54,164 nt of DNA from an uncultured Clostridia bacterium (GTDB lineage Bacteria > Bacillota > Clostridia > Oscillospirales > Ruminococcaceae): assembly GCA_947630825.1 (NCBI GenBank), contig CANRJA010000013.1, forward strand, positions 1 to 54,164. Reading direction: 5' to 3'. The position numbers and the translations under genes are program-made. The notes under the pieces are model-generated. The model saw nothing but the letters and a program-made list of their open reading frames with translations. It did not search any database and was not told the origin of the DNA. This document shows positions 42,579 to 52,099 of this stretch, one piece after another; positions within the stretch are counted from its first letter, which is position 1, and each line of letters begins with the position of its first letter.

Positions 42579-43316
42579 TTAATAATATACTTTGTTCAAA
42601 TACAATCCGCTTGCACTGGCAGTTCTGCCGGCAAAACGTCTGTCTCTTTTTTCTATAATTTCGGGAATCTCCGACTCGTCTATTTTTCCTTCATTGACAA
42701 ATAACAGCGTTCCGACCATTATTCTCACCATATTGTATAAAAACCCGTCTCCCGATACTGTCATTATTATTTTGTCGCCGTTACGCTCAACGTCAAATCG
42801 GTGTATAGTTCTTACGGTGTTTTCCTTTTCGTCTGCATTTGAACAAAAGCTCCTGAAATCGTGCTTACCCACAAAATGCTTTGCCGCCTTGTCAAGAAGC
42901 TTCTCGTCAATAGGATACCAATACTTATATATCCTGGTCCGCAAAAATGGATCTTTAATTTCACTGTTGTGAATCAAATACTTATATTCTTTTCCTATGC
43001 AATCATATCTTGCATGAAAGTTTTCATCGACTTCTTCACAGCTTAGTATCGCTATATCATCTGGCAGCTTTGAATTAAGACCAAATATGATCCCTCTGTT
43101 ATCTATATTTATTTCATCGCACTGGAACGAAAAATAATATTCATTAGCGTGAACACCAGTATCCGTTCTTGAACACCCGTATATAGTAATATCCTGCAAA
43201 AAAAGCTTTTCTAAAGCCTCCTCAACGACCTCCTGAACGGAAAGTGCATTCTCCTGCCTTTGAAAGCCGTGATAGGCGCTGCCGTCATATGCCATTTTAA
43301 CCTTGTAATTTACCAT
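42579..43316 (-). CDS. truA: tRNA pseudouridine(38-40) synthase
   Basis: Isomerises uridines 38-40 of tRNA anticodon stems. It has 245 residues. The catalytic aspartate is in GCSRTDTGVHANEYYFSF (near Asp52), preceded by YDGSAYHGFQRQENALSVQ. The conserved FLYNMVRIMVGTLLFV and GRTASASGLYLNKVYY close the fold. The ATG is only 4 bp after the ecfT stop, so translation is coupled. The ecfT-truA adjacency is common in Firmicutes. Confidence 0.95.
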   Translation of the reverse strand: MVNYKVKMAYDGSAYHGFQRQENALSVQEVVEEALEKLFLQDITIYGCSRTDTGVHANEYYFSFQCDEINIDNRGIIFGLNSKLPDDIAILSCEEVDENFHARYDCIGKEYKYLIHNSEIKDPFLRTRIYKYWYPIDEKLLDKAAKHFVGKHDFRSFCSNADEKENTVRTIHRFDVERNGDKIIMTVSGDGFLYNMVRIMVGTLLFVNEGKIDESEIPEIIEKRDRRFAGRTASASGLYLNKVYY

Positions 43317-43320
43317 CTTA

Positions 43321-44124
43321 TCAAACTATCCTGTTAATTAAAATTACCCCAGCTAAAAACACAGCGGTCACAAGCAATGCAATAGAATCCCTAGTCGCAA
43401 TGTGCAGCTGTTTGAGTCTTGTTCTACCCTCTCCGCCGTGATAACAACGGCACTCCATTGCCATTGCAAGCTCCTCCGCACGACGGAATGCCGATACAAA
43501 AAGCGGAATCAATATAGGTACCAGAGCCTTTGCTCTTTGAATTATCGAACCTGTTTCCATATCCGCTCCCCTTGCCTTTTGCGCCGACATTATCTTATCC
43601 GTTTCCTCGATAAGGGTAGGTATAAACCTCAAGGCTATCGTCATCATCATTGAAAGCTCGTGTACCGGAACCTTTATCTTTTTAAGAGGCGATAAAAGAC
43701 GCTCTATAGCGTCGGTAAGCGCAATAGGAGACGTAGTATATGTCAAAAGCGAAGTTCCGATTATAAGACATACTATTCTTACAACCATAAAAATTGACGT
43801 CTTAACTCCGCCTGTTGTTATTTTAATTATCCAAAAGTGTACAAGCATATCGCCTGTAGTTATAAAAAACAAATTCAATACGGCTGTGAAAATAATAATC
43901 GGAATAATTGGCTTAATGCTTTTTAACATTAGTCTAAACGGAATTGTTGATACCAAAAACGCACCTAGCATAAAAACAATTCCAACTGACAGAGCAATTA
44001 TTGATTTTGCCATAAACAAAAGAACAATAAATATTCCCGTCAGAATTATTTTCATTCTGGGGTCTAATCGGTGAACGACTGATTTGCCCGGAAAAAACTG
44101 TCCTATTGTAATATCCTTAAGCAA
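43321..44124 (-). CDS. ecfT: ECF transporter transmembrane subunit EcfT
   Basis: The coupling membrane subunit of the shared energizing module that serves many vitamin S-components, such as the RibU-like protein at 10.2 kb. It has 267 residues with about five hydrophobic helices. The two coupling motifs are seen: MSAQKARGAD and MAMECRCYHGG (A-x-A/E-R-G type; the second is degenerate). The start is TTG after GAGGTGAG. It is separated from ecfA1 and ecfA2 by ruvB, which is unusual. Confidence 0.92.
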   Translation of the reverse strand: MLKDITIGQFFPGKSVVHRLDPRMKIILTGIFIVLLFMAKSIIALSVGIVFMLGAFLVSTIPFRLMLKSIKPIIPIIIFTAVLNLFFITTGDMLVHFWIIKITTGGVKTSIFMVVRIVCLIIGTSLLTYTTSPIALTDAIERLLSPLKKIKVPVHELSMMMTIALRFIPTLIEETDKIMSAQKARGADMETGSIIQRAKALVPILIPLFVSAFRRAEELAMAMECRCYHGGEGRTRLKQLHIATRDSIALLVTAVFLAGVILINRIV

Positions 44125-44179
44125 ATCGTCTCACCTCATGTAAATCTTTTTTATATTTCAAATAAATTTCCTCGCAATA

Positions 44180-45220
44180 CTACAATGTTGTCTGACCGTC
44201 TTTAAGCAATCCTAGATGCTTATACGCAAGATCTGTTGCACATCTTCCTCTCGGAGTTCTTGCAATAAAACCTAACTGCATCAGATAAGGCTCGCAGACG
44301 TCCTCGATAGTGACCGCTTCTTCTCCGATAGCTGACGCTAAAGTCTCAAGACCTACGGGTCCTCCGTTATATCCCTTTATCATCATAGTCAACAGGCGAC
44401 GGTCAAGACCGTCCAATCCTAAATCATCAACTTCCATTCTGTCAAGAGCTATCTTTACTATTTCCTTTGTCACTTTGCCGTTGCCCATAACATCGGCATA
44501 ATCACGAACACGTTTTAAAAACCTGTTTGCAATTCTAGGCGTTCCCCTTGAACGGCTAGCAAGCTCATAAGCGCCATCTTTATCGCAGGCTACACCCAAA
44601 ATAACAGACGAACGCATTATAATATCGCAAAGCTCCTCTTTTGAGTACAGTTCAAGTCTCTGCATAACTCCAAACCTGTCACGCAGAGGCGACGTCAACT
44701 GTCCTGCCCTTGTTGTTGCCCCGACAAGCGTAAATTTGTTCAAATCAAGCCTGATACTTCTTGCACTGGGTCCCTTACCTATAATTATATCAAGGGCAAA
44801 ATCCTCGAGCGCAGGATATAAAACCTCCTCAATGGCTCTTGAAAGACGGTGTATCTCATCTATAAACAGAACGTCACCCTCTTGGAGATTAGTTAAAAGA
44901 GCCGCCAAATCACCCGGTTTTTCAATAGCAGGCCCAGATGTAACTCTGAAGTTAACTCCCATTTCGTGCGCAATTATACCAGAAAGAGTAGTCTTTCCCA
45001 GTCCTGGAGGTCCGTATAAAAGTACATGGTCGAGAGTGTCTCCTCGTTTTTTTGCCGCTTCAATATATATCTTTAAATTCTCTTTAACCTTTTCCTGACC
45101 GATGTATTCGTCAAGCGTTTTAGGTCTTAAATTCAAATCTACATCGTCAGTAGTATCTGCCTTTATGACCTCCGGCGCAACTATTCTGTTTTCAAGGTCA
45201 AAGTCGTTTGTTTCTATCAT
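44180..45220 (-). CDS. ruvB: Holliday junction branch migration helicase RuvB
   Basis: AAA+ motor that drives RuvA-bound Holliday junctions. It has 346 residues. Motifs are [18 protein letters not shown], the Walker [32 protein letters not shown] (Walker B), and [15 protein letters not shown]. The C-terminal winged helix ends [20 protein letters not shown]. The gene lies inside the ECF operon, between ecfA2 and ecfT, about 5 kb away from ruvA and ruvC. AAAGGA lies before the ATG. Confidence 0.96.
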   Translation of the reverse strand: MIETNDFDLENRIVAPEVIKADTTDDVDLNLRPKTLDEYIGQEKVKENLKIYIEAAKKRGDTLDHVLLYGPPGLGKTTLSGIIAHEMGVNFRVTSGPAIEKPGDLAALLTNLQEGDVLFIDEIHRLSRAIEEVLYPALEDFALDIIIGKGPSARSIRLDLNKFTLVGATTRAGQLTSPLRDRFGVMQRLELYSKEELCDIIMRSSVILGVACDKDGAYELASRSRGTPRIANRFLKRVRDYADVMGNGKVTKEIVKIALDRMEVDDLGLDGLDRRLLTMMIKGYNGGPVGLETLASAIGEEAVTIEDVCEPYLMQLGFIARTPRGRCATDLAYKHLGLLKDGQTTL

Positions 45221-45247
45221 AGCAATTCCTTTCTTTTACAAAAAACT

Positions 45248-46117
45248 TTATGCTTGCTTGCCTAGCATCTTCATAATCAGCTTTTTGCCGTACTCAACCG
45301 TATAAACATCATCATTAATGGGTACTCCCATAGCCTTTAAGCGGTTGAAAACCTTAGTCACCTGAGGAACAGAAAGTCCCATATTTTCAAGTTCATCTGC
45401 TCTTTTGAAAACATTGACAGGAGTATCATAGCAAAACAGCTTTGAATTGTTCATAACAAGTATCTTTGTAGCATTTTTTGCAACGTCCTCCATTGAGTGA
45501 GAGACAAGCATTACCGTGTTTTTCTTTTCCTCGTGATACTCCTTTATCTGACCCAATATCCTGTCTCTTCCCTTTGGGTCAAGTCCTGCTGTAGGCTCGT
45601 CAAGAATAAGCACCTTAGGTTCCATCGCCATAACTCCTGCAATAGCGGCTCTGCGCTTTTGTCCTCCCGAAAGCTCAAACGGCGACTTTTCTAAAATACT
45701 CTCATCAAGCCCTACCAGCCTTGCAGTTTCTCTTATTCGTCTGTCGATTTCATTTTCATCAAGACCCATATTCTTAGGTCCGAACGATATATCCTTATAA
45801 ACCGTTTCCTCAAAAAGTTGGTATTCGGGGTACTGAAAAACCAAACCTACCTTGAATCGCATCTCTCTAAGCTTTTTCTTATCGTCCCAAAGCAGTTCTT
45901 CGTTATCTATGAAAATCCTTCCGCTAGTCGCCTTGAGCAGACCGTTGAAATGCTGTATCAAAGTCGATTTTCCGCTTCCCGTATGCCCGATAACTCCGAC
46001 AAACTCGCCTTCGTCTATATCTATACTTACATTGTCTACGGCAGTATGCTCAAACGGAGTTTTCTCGCCGTAAACGTATGTTAAATTCTCTGTTTTAATA
46101 ATTGATATTTTAATCAC
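45248..46117 (-). CDS. ecfA2: ECF transporter ATPase EcfA2
   Basis: ATPase subunit of the ECF module. The GTG start at 46117 is chosen as AGGGG lies just upstream; the longer frame has an unrelated 12-residue start. It has 289 residues. Walker A GHTGSGKST, Q-loop VFQYPEYQLFEETV (typical of EcfA2), signature LSGGQKRRAAIAGVMA, Walker B VLILDEPTAGLD, and SHSMEDVAKN. The C-terminal EcfA extension (about 220-289) is present. It follows ecfA1 after 51 bp. Confidence 0.94.
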   Translation of the reverse strand: MIKISIIKTENLTYVYGEKTPFEHTAVDNVSIDIDEGEFVGVIGHTGSGKSTLIQHFNGLLKATSGRIFIDNEELLWDDKKKLREMRFKVGLVFQYPEYQLFEETVYKDISFGPKNMGLDENEIDRRIRETARLVGLDESILEKSPFELSGGQKRRAAIAGVMAMEPKVLILDEPTAGLDPKGRDRILGQIKEYHEEKKNTVMLVSHSMEDVAKNATKILVMNNSKLFCYDTPVNVFKRADELENMGLSVPQVTKVFNRLKAMGVPINDDVYTVEYGKKLIMKMLGKQA

Positions 46118-46168
46118 CAATCCCCTAATAGAAATTTTAGAAGCAAGATGCAAGAAACAAGAAATGGG

Positions 46169-47029
46169 TCAACATTTATTCAACAACTCTGAAAGCGCTT
46201 GCACACACTCGTCCTCTGTAATTATCTCAGAATCAAGGCTTATACCCTCGTCAATAAGCATATGTGTAAGCTCCGTCACCTGAGGAACATCAAGACCTAT
46301 ATTCTTAAGCTCCTCGACTCTTGAAAACACCTTTTTCGGAGTGTCGTTCATAACAATTTCTCCGCTGTCCATAACAACTACACGCTCAGCCTGTGCCGCT
46401 TCGTCCATATAGTGCGTTATAAGCACTATTGTAACCCCGAACTCCTTATTGAGCATTTTAATCGTCTTTAAAACCTCTTTCCGCCCGTTCGGGTCAAGCA
46501 TTGCGGTAGGCTCGTCCAATAAAATACAGTCAGGACGCATAGCGAGAATCCCTGCTATTGCGACCCTCTGCTTCTGCCCTCCCGACAGCTTGTGAGGTGC
46601 GTGTTCACGGTACTCATACATACCAACGGTTTTTAATGCGTCGTCAACACGCCTGCGGATCTCCTTAGGCTCTACGCCCATATTTTCAAGCGCAAAGGCA
46701 ACGTCTTCCTCAACGATCGTAGCCACTATCTGATTATCCGGGTTCTGGAAAACCATTCCCACCGACTGTCGAATATCAAGCAAATGCTCGTCATCTTTTG
46801 TATTATAACCGTTGACGATTACGTCTCCCTCCTCAGGAATGTTTATACCGTTAAAGCACTTTACCAGAGTAGATTTTCCGCTTCCGTTATGACCAAGCAC
46901 CGCAACAAACTCGCCTCTTTCAACGGCAAAGTTCAAGTTGCGAAACACTGTTGTCTTTTTAGCGCTCTCATTTTCATCAAAATCATTTATATATGAAAAG
47001 GTTATATTTCTAGCATATAAAAAACTCAT
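46169..47029 (-). CDS. ecfA1: ECF transporter ATPase EcfA1
   Basis: Partner ATPase of EcfA2. The ATG at 47029, six bases after GGAG, gives 286 residues. Walker [11 protein letters not shown]-loop [20 protein letters not shown] (typical of EcfA1), signature [17 protein letters not shown], and Walker [13 protein letters not shown] with [11 protein letters not shown]. It starts the ecfA1-ecfA2-ruvB-ecfT-truA-DUF5711-cvpA run; the module supplies several S-components, one of which is the riboflavin type in this window. Confidence 0.95.
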   Translation of the reverse strand: MSFLYARNITFSYINDFDENESAKKTTVFRNLNFAVERGEFVAVLGHNGSGKSTLVKCFNGINIPEEGDVIVNGYNTKDDEHLLDIRQSVGMVFQNPDNQIVATIVEEDVAFALENMGVEPKEIRRRVDDALKTVGMYEYREHAPHKLSGGQKQRVAIAGILAMRPDCILLDEPTAMLDPNGRKEVLKTIKMLNKEFGVTIVLITHYMDEAAQAERVVVMDSGEIVMNDTPKKVFSRVEELKNIGLDVPQVTELTHMLIDEGISLDSEIITEDECVQALSELLNKC

Positions 47030-47064
47030 ATTTGTCTCCAAAAAAACATAAATTAAGTAAGCAA

Positions 47065-47478
47065 TTAACCAGCACCTATAATATGGTACTCAAGCAAATG
47101 TCCGTCGGAAAAATCTGATACATTTTCAATAATAGCATCTTCATAATCAAAACTATATTTTGTATGTGTTTTTCCGTCATACCATGTATATCCTGTTTCC
47201 TTGAAACCTGCTTTCTCCATTGCTTGTTCGGCTGTAAAATCATCATTGTAATAAATATATCCAATCCAATGGTTACAGCTTGAGCCTCCCTCACCGCAAT
47301 AGCGACCTTTTTTCAAATGGTAATAATCAGGGTCGTCCAGAACAATGTTTTTGACTAATTTAAAACCGTAAGAAACTTCCCATGTTTTCAAGTATATCCT
47401 TGTTAATGCAACACAAGCAATTCCGATAATCAAAATACAAGCCAGAATAATTAAAACTATTTTTTTAGTCTTTTTCAT
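47065..47478 (-). CDS. Hypothetical single-pass membrane protein
   Basis: A 137-residue protein with an N-terminal transmembrane or uncleaved signal helix (about 7-28, [20 protein letters not shown]). The exported part is rich in Tyr, Asp and Gly, including [21 protein letters not shown] with two cysteines and [19 protein letters not shown]. No family is recognised. AGGAG precedes the ATG. It lies 35 bp before ecfA1 but has a different style, and the region upstream is the repeat cluster. Confidence 0.65.
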   Translation of the reverse strand: MKKTKKIVLIILACILIIGIACVALTRIYLKTWEVSYGFKLVKNIVLDDPDYYHLKKGRYCGEGGSSCNHWIGYIYYNDDFTAEQAMEKAGFKETGYTWYDGKTHTKYSFDYEDAIIENVSDFSDGHLLEYHIIGAG

Positions 47479-47509
47479 TTCTTTTATCTCCTATCAAAGT
47501 CTAACATAC

Positions 47510-47766
47510 CGTTTATCAAACTATTCTAATACCTGATTACTCCCCAAAGGCGGCTCACCGTGCAGGGGCTTATCATTATCCTTTATTTCAAAGTAAAGCC
47601 CGCCGTTGTACAAAGTGATACATTATACAATCTCACCAAAGGCGACACCGGATGCAACCTTACAAAAATGAAGGGTTCTATAAAAAGTAAAATCCCGCCG
47701 TTGTGCATTGTCAAACATTTGGCAAACTATAATAGGCGGCTTCTCGTGCAGGGGCTTGCCCCTGCC
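47510..47766. repeat. GC-rich intergenic repeat cluster with GCAGGGGC palindrome
   Basis: Three degraded units: CCGTTTATCAAACT with CCCAAAGGCGGCTCACCG (47510-47566), CCCGCCGTTGTACAAAGTG with CACCAAAGGCGACACCGG (about 47597-47653), and CCCGCCGTTGTGCATTG with AGGCGGCTTCTCG (about 47693-47747). The last runs into the perfect palindrome GCAGGGGCTTGCCCCTGC (47748-47765). Between units is the TTTATTTCAAAGTAAAG segment also found in the tandem array at 0.7-1.3 kb. The right part overlaps the 3' end of the methyltransferase gene. Confidence 0.85.
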
Positions 47767-48619
47767 AGATTGCGGTGGAACCGCATGGCAGAATACCGCC
47801 TGTAGCCTCAACCGGCAATCCAATCTCGTCGGCAGTTACTTTGCCGCCGAACTTTTCTACAAGTATATCGTTTAAAATGTATGCCATAACCGACGGCGAA
47901 AGTCCCGTCGTGTAACTGTTTAATAAAAAGAACAAAGGATTATCTGATAAAACTTCCGAGCATACCTTTACAAGGTCGTAAATCGAGTCTTCTAGCTTCC
48001 AGACCTCACCGTTCGGACCTCTGCCATAGCTTGGTGGATCCATTACAACTGCGTCATAAAGGTTTCCTCGCCTGATTTCTCTGCGCACAAACTTTTCGCA
48101 ATCGTCTACAAGCCAGCGTATAGGCTTGTCTGAAAGGTTAGAAGCCGCAGCATTCTCTCTTGCCCATTGTACCATTCCCTTTGAAGCGTCAACGTGAGAA
48201 ACTAAAGCTCCTGCCTCAGCACAGGCAAGAGTTGCTCCGCCTGTGTATGCAAAAAGATTGAGAACCTTTACCTCTCTGCCTGCGTTTCTTATCTTATCCG
48301 ACATAAAATCCCAGTTTACCGCCTGCTCGGGGAAAAGTCCCGTGTGTTTAAAGCCTGTAGGACGTATGTTGAAAGTCAGTCTGCCGTAAGAAATATTCCA
48401 CGAATCGGGTAGCTTTGCTCTGTATTCCCACTCACCACCGCCCTTGTTTGAGCGGTGATAAACTGCGTCAGCCTTTTTCCACATATTTGATCTGCGTTTT
48501 GACTTCCATATAATTTGCGGATCGGGTCGGACAAGTATCTTACCGCCCCAGCTTTCAAGCTTTTCGCCCGTTGATGTATCTATTATTTTATAGTCTTTCC
48601 ACTTATCTGCTACTCTCAT
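47711..48619 (-). CDS. Class I SAM-dependent methyltransferase (RlmI/RlmK-like)
   Basis: A 302-residue methyltransferase of the family that modifies 23S rRNA (PF10672 type). Motifs are NLFAYTGGATLACAEAGA (SAM motif I), VDASKGMVQWARENAA, and the catalytic-site DAVVMDPPSYGRGPNGEVW. The conserved end LPVEATGGILPCGSTAIW is at about residue 285. The last 17 residues, WQGQAPAREAAYYSLPNV, are encoded by the GCAGGGGC palindrome and repeat, so the normal stop appears to be lost and replaced. AAGGA lies before the ATG. It is 24 bp after glmM. Confidence 0.88.
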   Translation of the reverse strand: MRVADKWKDYKIIDTSTGEKLESWGGKILVRPDPQIIWKSKRRSNMWKKADAVYHRSNKGGGEWEYRAKLPDSWNISYGRLTFNIRPTGFKHTGLFPEQAVNWDFMSDKIRNAGREVKVLNLFAYTGGATLACAEAGALVSHVDASKGMVQWARENAAASNLSDKPIRWLVDDCEKFVRREIRRGNLYDAVVMDPPSYGRGPNGEVWKLEDSIYDLVKVCSEVLSDNPLFFLLNSYTTGLSPSVMAYILNDILVEKFGGKVTADEIGLPVEATGGILPCGSTAIWQGQAPAREAAYYSLPNV

Positions 48620-48643
48620 TTATAAAATCCTTAAAATAAAAGG

Positions 48644-49999
48644 TTATTTTACTCCAAACTTAAATTCCAAAGCGTGAGCTATTGTCTTTGCATAGTCTGT
48701 GATAAGACCAAGATGTTTGCCCTCAATCATTACACGAATTAAAGGCTCTGTGCCCGATTCACGAACCAGTATTCTGCCGTCGTCTCCGAGCTTCTCCTTG
48801 TAGTCCTCAATAAATCTGTTCACTTCAGGCTCCTGTGACCATACACCCTTATACTTCGTATCAATAGTAACATTCTCAAGCACCTGCGGATATTCCTCCA
48901 TAATAGACGCAAGCTCAGACGCTTTTGCCCCTGTGTTTACCATAACCTCTAAGAACCTAACTCCCGTAAGCTCTCCGTCGCCTGTATTAGCTTCATCTAA
49001 AAAGATTATATGCCCCGACTGCTCTCCGCCTAAGTTATAACCGCCCTTTTGCATTTCCTCAAGAACATATCTGTCACCTACGTTTGTAGTTGCCGCAATT
49101 ATATTATCGCTCTTTGCATACTTGAAAAATCCCAGGTTTGTCATAACCGTTACAACACAGGTGTTGTGATTAAGAGTTCCTTTAGTTTTCATATACTTAG
49201 AGAAAACTGCCAAAAGCTTATCTCCGTTTATGATATTGCCCTTTTCATCACAAGCTAAGCATCTGTCAGCGTCTCCATCAAAGGCAAGACCGACATGACA
49301 CCTGTTTTCCACAACGTGCTTGCAAAGCCTCTCCATATGAGTTGAACCGCAGTTATCATTAATGTTTGTTCCATCTGGAGTGTTGTTTATAAAGTAACAG
49401 CTTGCTCCCAAGCCCTGAAACAACTTAACCGCACACGATGACGCAGAGCCGTTTGCACAGTCGATTGCAACCTTGATACCGTTAAAATCGCAGCCGACAT
49501 TTTTCATAATATATCTGACATAATCCCATTCAGCGTTCTTTTCTTCATAAACTCTGCCGATTTTTGTGCCGCTCAAAAGCTCGATTTTTTCTGGTGTGTC
49601 AAGTATAAGCTCTTCAATTTCTTCTTGAATTTTATCGTCAAGTTTAAAGCCTGTTCCTGCAAAAAGCTTTATTCCGTTAAACTCAACAGAATTATGCGAA
49701 GCTGAAATCATCACTCCTGCATCGGCGTTATACTTGTTTACAAGCATTGCAACAGCAGGCGTGGGAACAACTCCCAGCTTATGAGCGTCTGCCCCTACAG
49801 AACAAATTCCAGCTATTAGAGCCGATTCCAGAACATCACTTGATATCCTTGTATCCTTTCCTATCAGTATTTTAGCCTTGTGCCTCTTTTCCTTAGTAAG
49901 AACAATAGCGGCAGCCCTGCCGATCTGCATTGCCATTTCACAGGTCAGCTCAGTAACCGCTACTCCTCTTGCCCCGTCAGTTCCAAATAATCTTCCCAT
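48644..49999 (-). CDS. glmM: Phosphoglucosamine mutase
   Basis: Interconverts glucosamine 6- and 1-phosphate for UDP-GlcNAc and cell-wall synthesis. It has 451 residues. The N-terminus MGRLFGTDGARGVA, the phosphoserine loop GVMISASHNSVEFNGIKLF (about 95-113), the metal loop LAFDGDADRCLACDEKGNI (about 235-253), GGEQSGHI and the phosphate-binding RESGTEPLIRVMIEG are all present. AAGGAG lies before the ATG. It sits between the zinc phospholipase-like gene and the methyltransferase gene, all minus strand. Confidence 0.96.
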   Translation of the reverse strand: MGRLFGTDGARGVAVTELTCEMAMQIGRAAAIVLTKEKRHKAKILIGKDTRISSDVLESALIAGICSVGADAHKLGVVPTPAVAMLVNKYNADAGVMISASHNSVEFNGIKLFAGTGFKLDDKIQEEIEELILDTPEKIELLSGTKIGRVYEEKNAEWDYVRYIMKNVGCDFNGIKVAIDCANGSASSCAVKLFQGLGASCYFINNTPDGTNINDNCGSTHMERLCKHVVENRCHVGLAFDGDADRCLACDEKGNIINGDKLLAVFSKYMKTKGTLNHNTCVVTVMTNLGFFKYAKSDNIIAATTNVGDRYVLEEMQKGGYNLGGEQSGHIIFLDEANTGDGELTGVRFLEVMVNTGAKASELASIMEEYPQVLENVTIDTKYKGVWSQEPEVNRFIEDYKEKLGDDGRILVRESGTEPLIRVMIEGKHLGLITDYAKTIAHALEFKFGVK

Positions 50000-50055
50000 A
50001 TTTCTTCTCCTTCATTAATATTTTATGTTTGCAGACTTCTAATAAAGACTTCTGT

Positions 50056-50757
50056 TTAAAATAAACTTTTGTATAATCTGTCATCGGAAAGCTGTACAAC
50101 AATGTTCATTGAACTTTCTTCAATAAATTCAAGCATTCTCTGATATGTAATATACTTAGGAGTTTTATATTCTTGGTTCTTATTATCAAAAAACTTATTG
50201 CACACAAACCATTTGCTTCCCGAAAGCTCTTCATGAGCGAGCAGACCGTCAACTGAATATCCCCATTCGGTATAAAGCTCCTCACGAACATTTCTTGAAA
50301 AAGGATATTCCCTCGCAAGACGATAATCAATGTCGTCCATATCAAACATAAAGCCGTCAAAAAACTCCTTGCCGTGTTCTGTTTTTTCCTCACCGTTCAT
50401 AGCCTTTATGTATTCCAAACGAACAGTTTTCATAAAAAGCTCGTCACTGAGTAAATGAACCACATATCCCTTTAAAAAATCGTTGTATTTATTACCCTTG
50501 TAAATCCTTTTATCAATAAAGTCGCTTACTCTCTTGTGAAAAAGCTCCTGATTTTCGTCAGTTAAAAACTCAGCGTCTCTTATCCCCTCTCTAAGATGAG
50601 TTTTTTTCTTATCCTTTCTTACAAAACCCGGTCTGGCATGAATAGCGTCAGGTCCTATGCTGCCACAATAAAATAACGAAATATTATCAAACTTTTCATC
50701 TCCCAAAAGCTCAATAATTTTATCCGCTATTGCTATATGTGTAATTGCACCAGGCAT
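50056..50757 (-). CDS. Zinc-dependent phospholipase C-like protein
   Basis: A 233-residue all-helical protein of the zinc-dependent phospholipase C family (PF00882 type). MPGAITHIAIADKI supplies the first Trp/His-like zinc ligands region, FYCGSIGPDAIHARPG the next, KTHLREGI, and LKGYVVHLLSDELFM (His/Asp of the active site). No signal peptide is seen, unlike secreted toxins of this family, so a cytosolic or regulatory role is more likely than lipid attack on a host; the substrate is not known. GGGGG lies before the ATG. It is 27 bp after ruvA. Confidence 0.78.
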   Translation of the reverse strand: MPGAITHIAIADKIIELLGDEKFDNISLFYCGSIGPDAIHARPGFVRKDKKKTHLREGIRDAEFLTDENQELFHKRVSDFIDKRIYKGNKYNDFLKGYVVHLLSDELFMKTVRLEYIKAMNGEEKTEHGKEFFDGFMFDMDDIDYRLAREYPFSRNVREELYTEWGYSVDGLLAHEELSGSKWFVCNKFFDNKNQEYKTPKYITYQRMLEFIEESSMNIVVQLSDDRLYKSLF

Positions 50758-50784
50758 AATTATCTCCCCCTTAACAATATTTCT

Positions 50785-51384
50785 CTACATTGCCGCAAGA
50801 CCTCTCAAAGCCTGCTTTATCATCTCCTCAACAGAAGTTCCAGGGTCAATCGCAGAAACAACCCTAGCCGCGTCTGACTGAGAATATCCCAAAACAACAA
50901 GAGCCGATATTGCTTCTGCGGCATTCCCTTTGCCAACAGCAGAAAAATCAACATTTACGTTCTCACCCATAAGCGCTGCTTCCTTTGAAACCTTGTCTTT
51001 AAGCTCCAGAACTATTCTCTGTGCCACCTTTGGACCTACGCCCTTTGCTTTTGTGAACATTTTAGAGTCACCCGACGCAACGGCAAGCGCAAACGACTGA
51101 GGATCGCACACAGACAAAATAGCCAGCCCTGCTTTAGGTCCTACTCCGGATACCGACGTTAGAATCTTAAATGCATTAAGCTCGTCAAGAGTTGCAAAGC
51201 CGTACAGCGAAACATCAGCCTCACGAACGACCATAGATGTGTAGAGTGTTACATCACCCTGCGCCCCTTGAATCTGACTTATCGTTGACAGAGTCGTATT
51301 ACAAGCATATCCGACTCCTCCGCATTCAATGACTGCGATATCCTGACCGCAGTAAACAAGTTTTCCTTTTACGCTGTAAATCAT
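50785..51384 (-). CDS. ruvA: Holliday junction DNA helicase RuvA
   Basis: Binds Holliday junctions as a tetramer and loads RuvB. It has 199 residues. The N-terminal OB domain spans MIYSVKGKLVYCGQDIAVIECGGVGY, with the two helix-hairpin-helix motifs LTSVSGVGPKAGLAIL and KAKGVGPKVAQRIVLELKDK, and a C-terminal domain (about 148-199) that contacts RuvB. The ATG overlaps the ruvC stop by 4 bases (ATGA-type), so translation is coupled. Confidence 0.95.
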   Translation of the reverse strand: MIYSVKGKLVYCGQDIAVIECGGVGYACNTTLSTISQIQGAQGDVTLYTSMVVREADVSLYGFATLDELNAFKILTSVSGVGPKAGLAILSVCDPQSFALAVASGDSKMFTKAKGVGPKVAQRIVLELKDKVSKEAALMGENVNVDFSAVGKGNAAEAISALVVLGYSQSDAARVVSAIDPGTSVEEMIKQALRGLAAM

Positions 51385-51878
51385 ATTATATCTCCGTATT
51401 TTAAATTATAATTTGACGAATGACCATGCGTGATAGCAAGTGCAAGTGCGTCTGCTGTATCATCCGGCTTTGGAACTTCCTTTAGCTTTAGCATTGAGCG
51501 TGTAAGCTCCTGAACCTGCTTTTTCTCGGCTCTGCCATACCCTACCACCGCCTGCTTTACCTGAAGAGGTGTGTATTCACTAACCTTTATTCCTCGTTCA
51601 ATAGCAGAAAGAAGTATAACTCCCCTAGCCTGAGCAACATCTATTACTGTCTTTTGGTTTGTGTTGAAAAACAGCTTTTCAATACCCATCTCATCAGGCT
51701 CATACTTATCCAAAACCTCGCACATATCGTCATAGATAGTTTTTATCCTCAAATCAAACGGAGTATGCGCCTCAGTGGTTATCGCTCCAAAGTTCACAAC
51801 CTGAAAATCACTGCCAGCATAATCAATCACCCCAAAGCCTACTATTGCATACCCGGGATCAATACCTATTATTCTCAT
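51381..51878 (-). CDS. ruvC: Holliday junction resolvase RuvC
   Basis: Cuts Holliday junctions symmetrically. The ATG at 51878, with GGTGA five bases upstream, gives 165 residues. Catalytic acids are visible: Asp in RIIGIDPGYAIVGFG, Glu in MGIEKLFFNTNQKT, and the Asp pair in PKPDDTADALALAITHG. The first gene of ruvC-ruvA-PLC-glmM-methyltransferase. RuvB is elsewhere, at 44.2 kb. Confidence 0.95.
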   Translation of the reverse strand: MRIIGIDPGYAIVGFGVIDYAGSDFQVVNFGAITTEAHTPFDLRIKTIYDDMCEVLDKYEPDEMGIEKLFFNTNQKTVIDVAQARGVILLSAIERGIKVSEYTPLQVKQAVVGYGRAEKKQVQELTRSMLKLKEVPKPDDTADALALAITHGHSSNYNLKYGDII

Positions 51879-51925
51879 ATCAATCACCGTACCTTTTTAC
51901 GATACTATCCAATGCTTAGATGGAT

Positions 51926-51955
51926 ATTATAATAATATTACTTAAAAGCAAGCAA
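51926..51955 (-). promoter_or_regulatory. Candidate ruvC operon promoter
   Basis: On the minus strand TTGCTT (51950-51955) and TATAAT (51926-51931) are 18 bp apart. No LexA-type box was recognised. Confidence 0.55.
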
Positions 51956-52056
51956 TATTTTCTCAGTTTAATAACAATTAATTATATCATTATTATATAA
52001 AAAATGCAAGTGCAGGAAACCAAGATTATAAGTTAGATATTAGAGATTAGGTACAA

Positions 52057-52086
52057 GAAAAGCGTCCGGAATTTTTCCGAACGCTT
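52057..52086 (-). terminator. Hairpin/terminator after the GH59 gene's 3' repeat
   Basis: AAGCGTCCGG (52060-52069) pairs with CCGAACGCTT (52077-52086), with one GU wobble on the minus-strand RNA, followed on the minus side by TTTTCTTGT. The near-identical hairpin is at 20105-20133. Confidence 0.8.
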
Positions 52087-52099
52087 GTATTACTTCTTG

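Noticed and set aside
47560-47805. Plus-strand 81-codon frame over the repeat and methyltransferase end
   Set aside because: It reads through repeat DNA and is antisense to the methyltransferase C-terminus, with no ribosome site.
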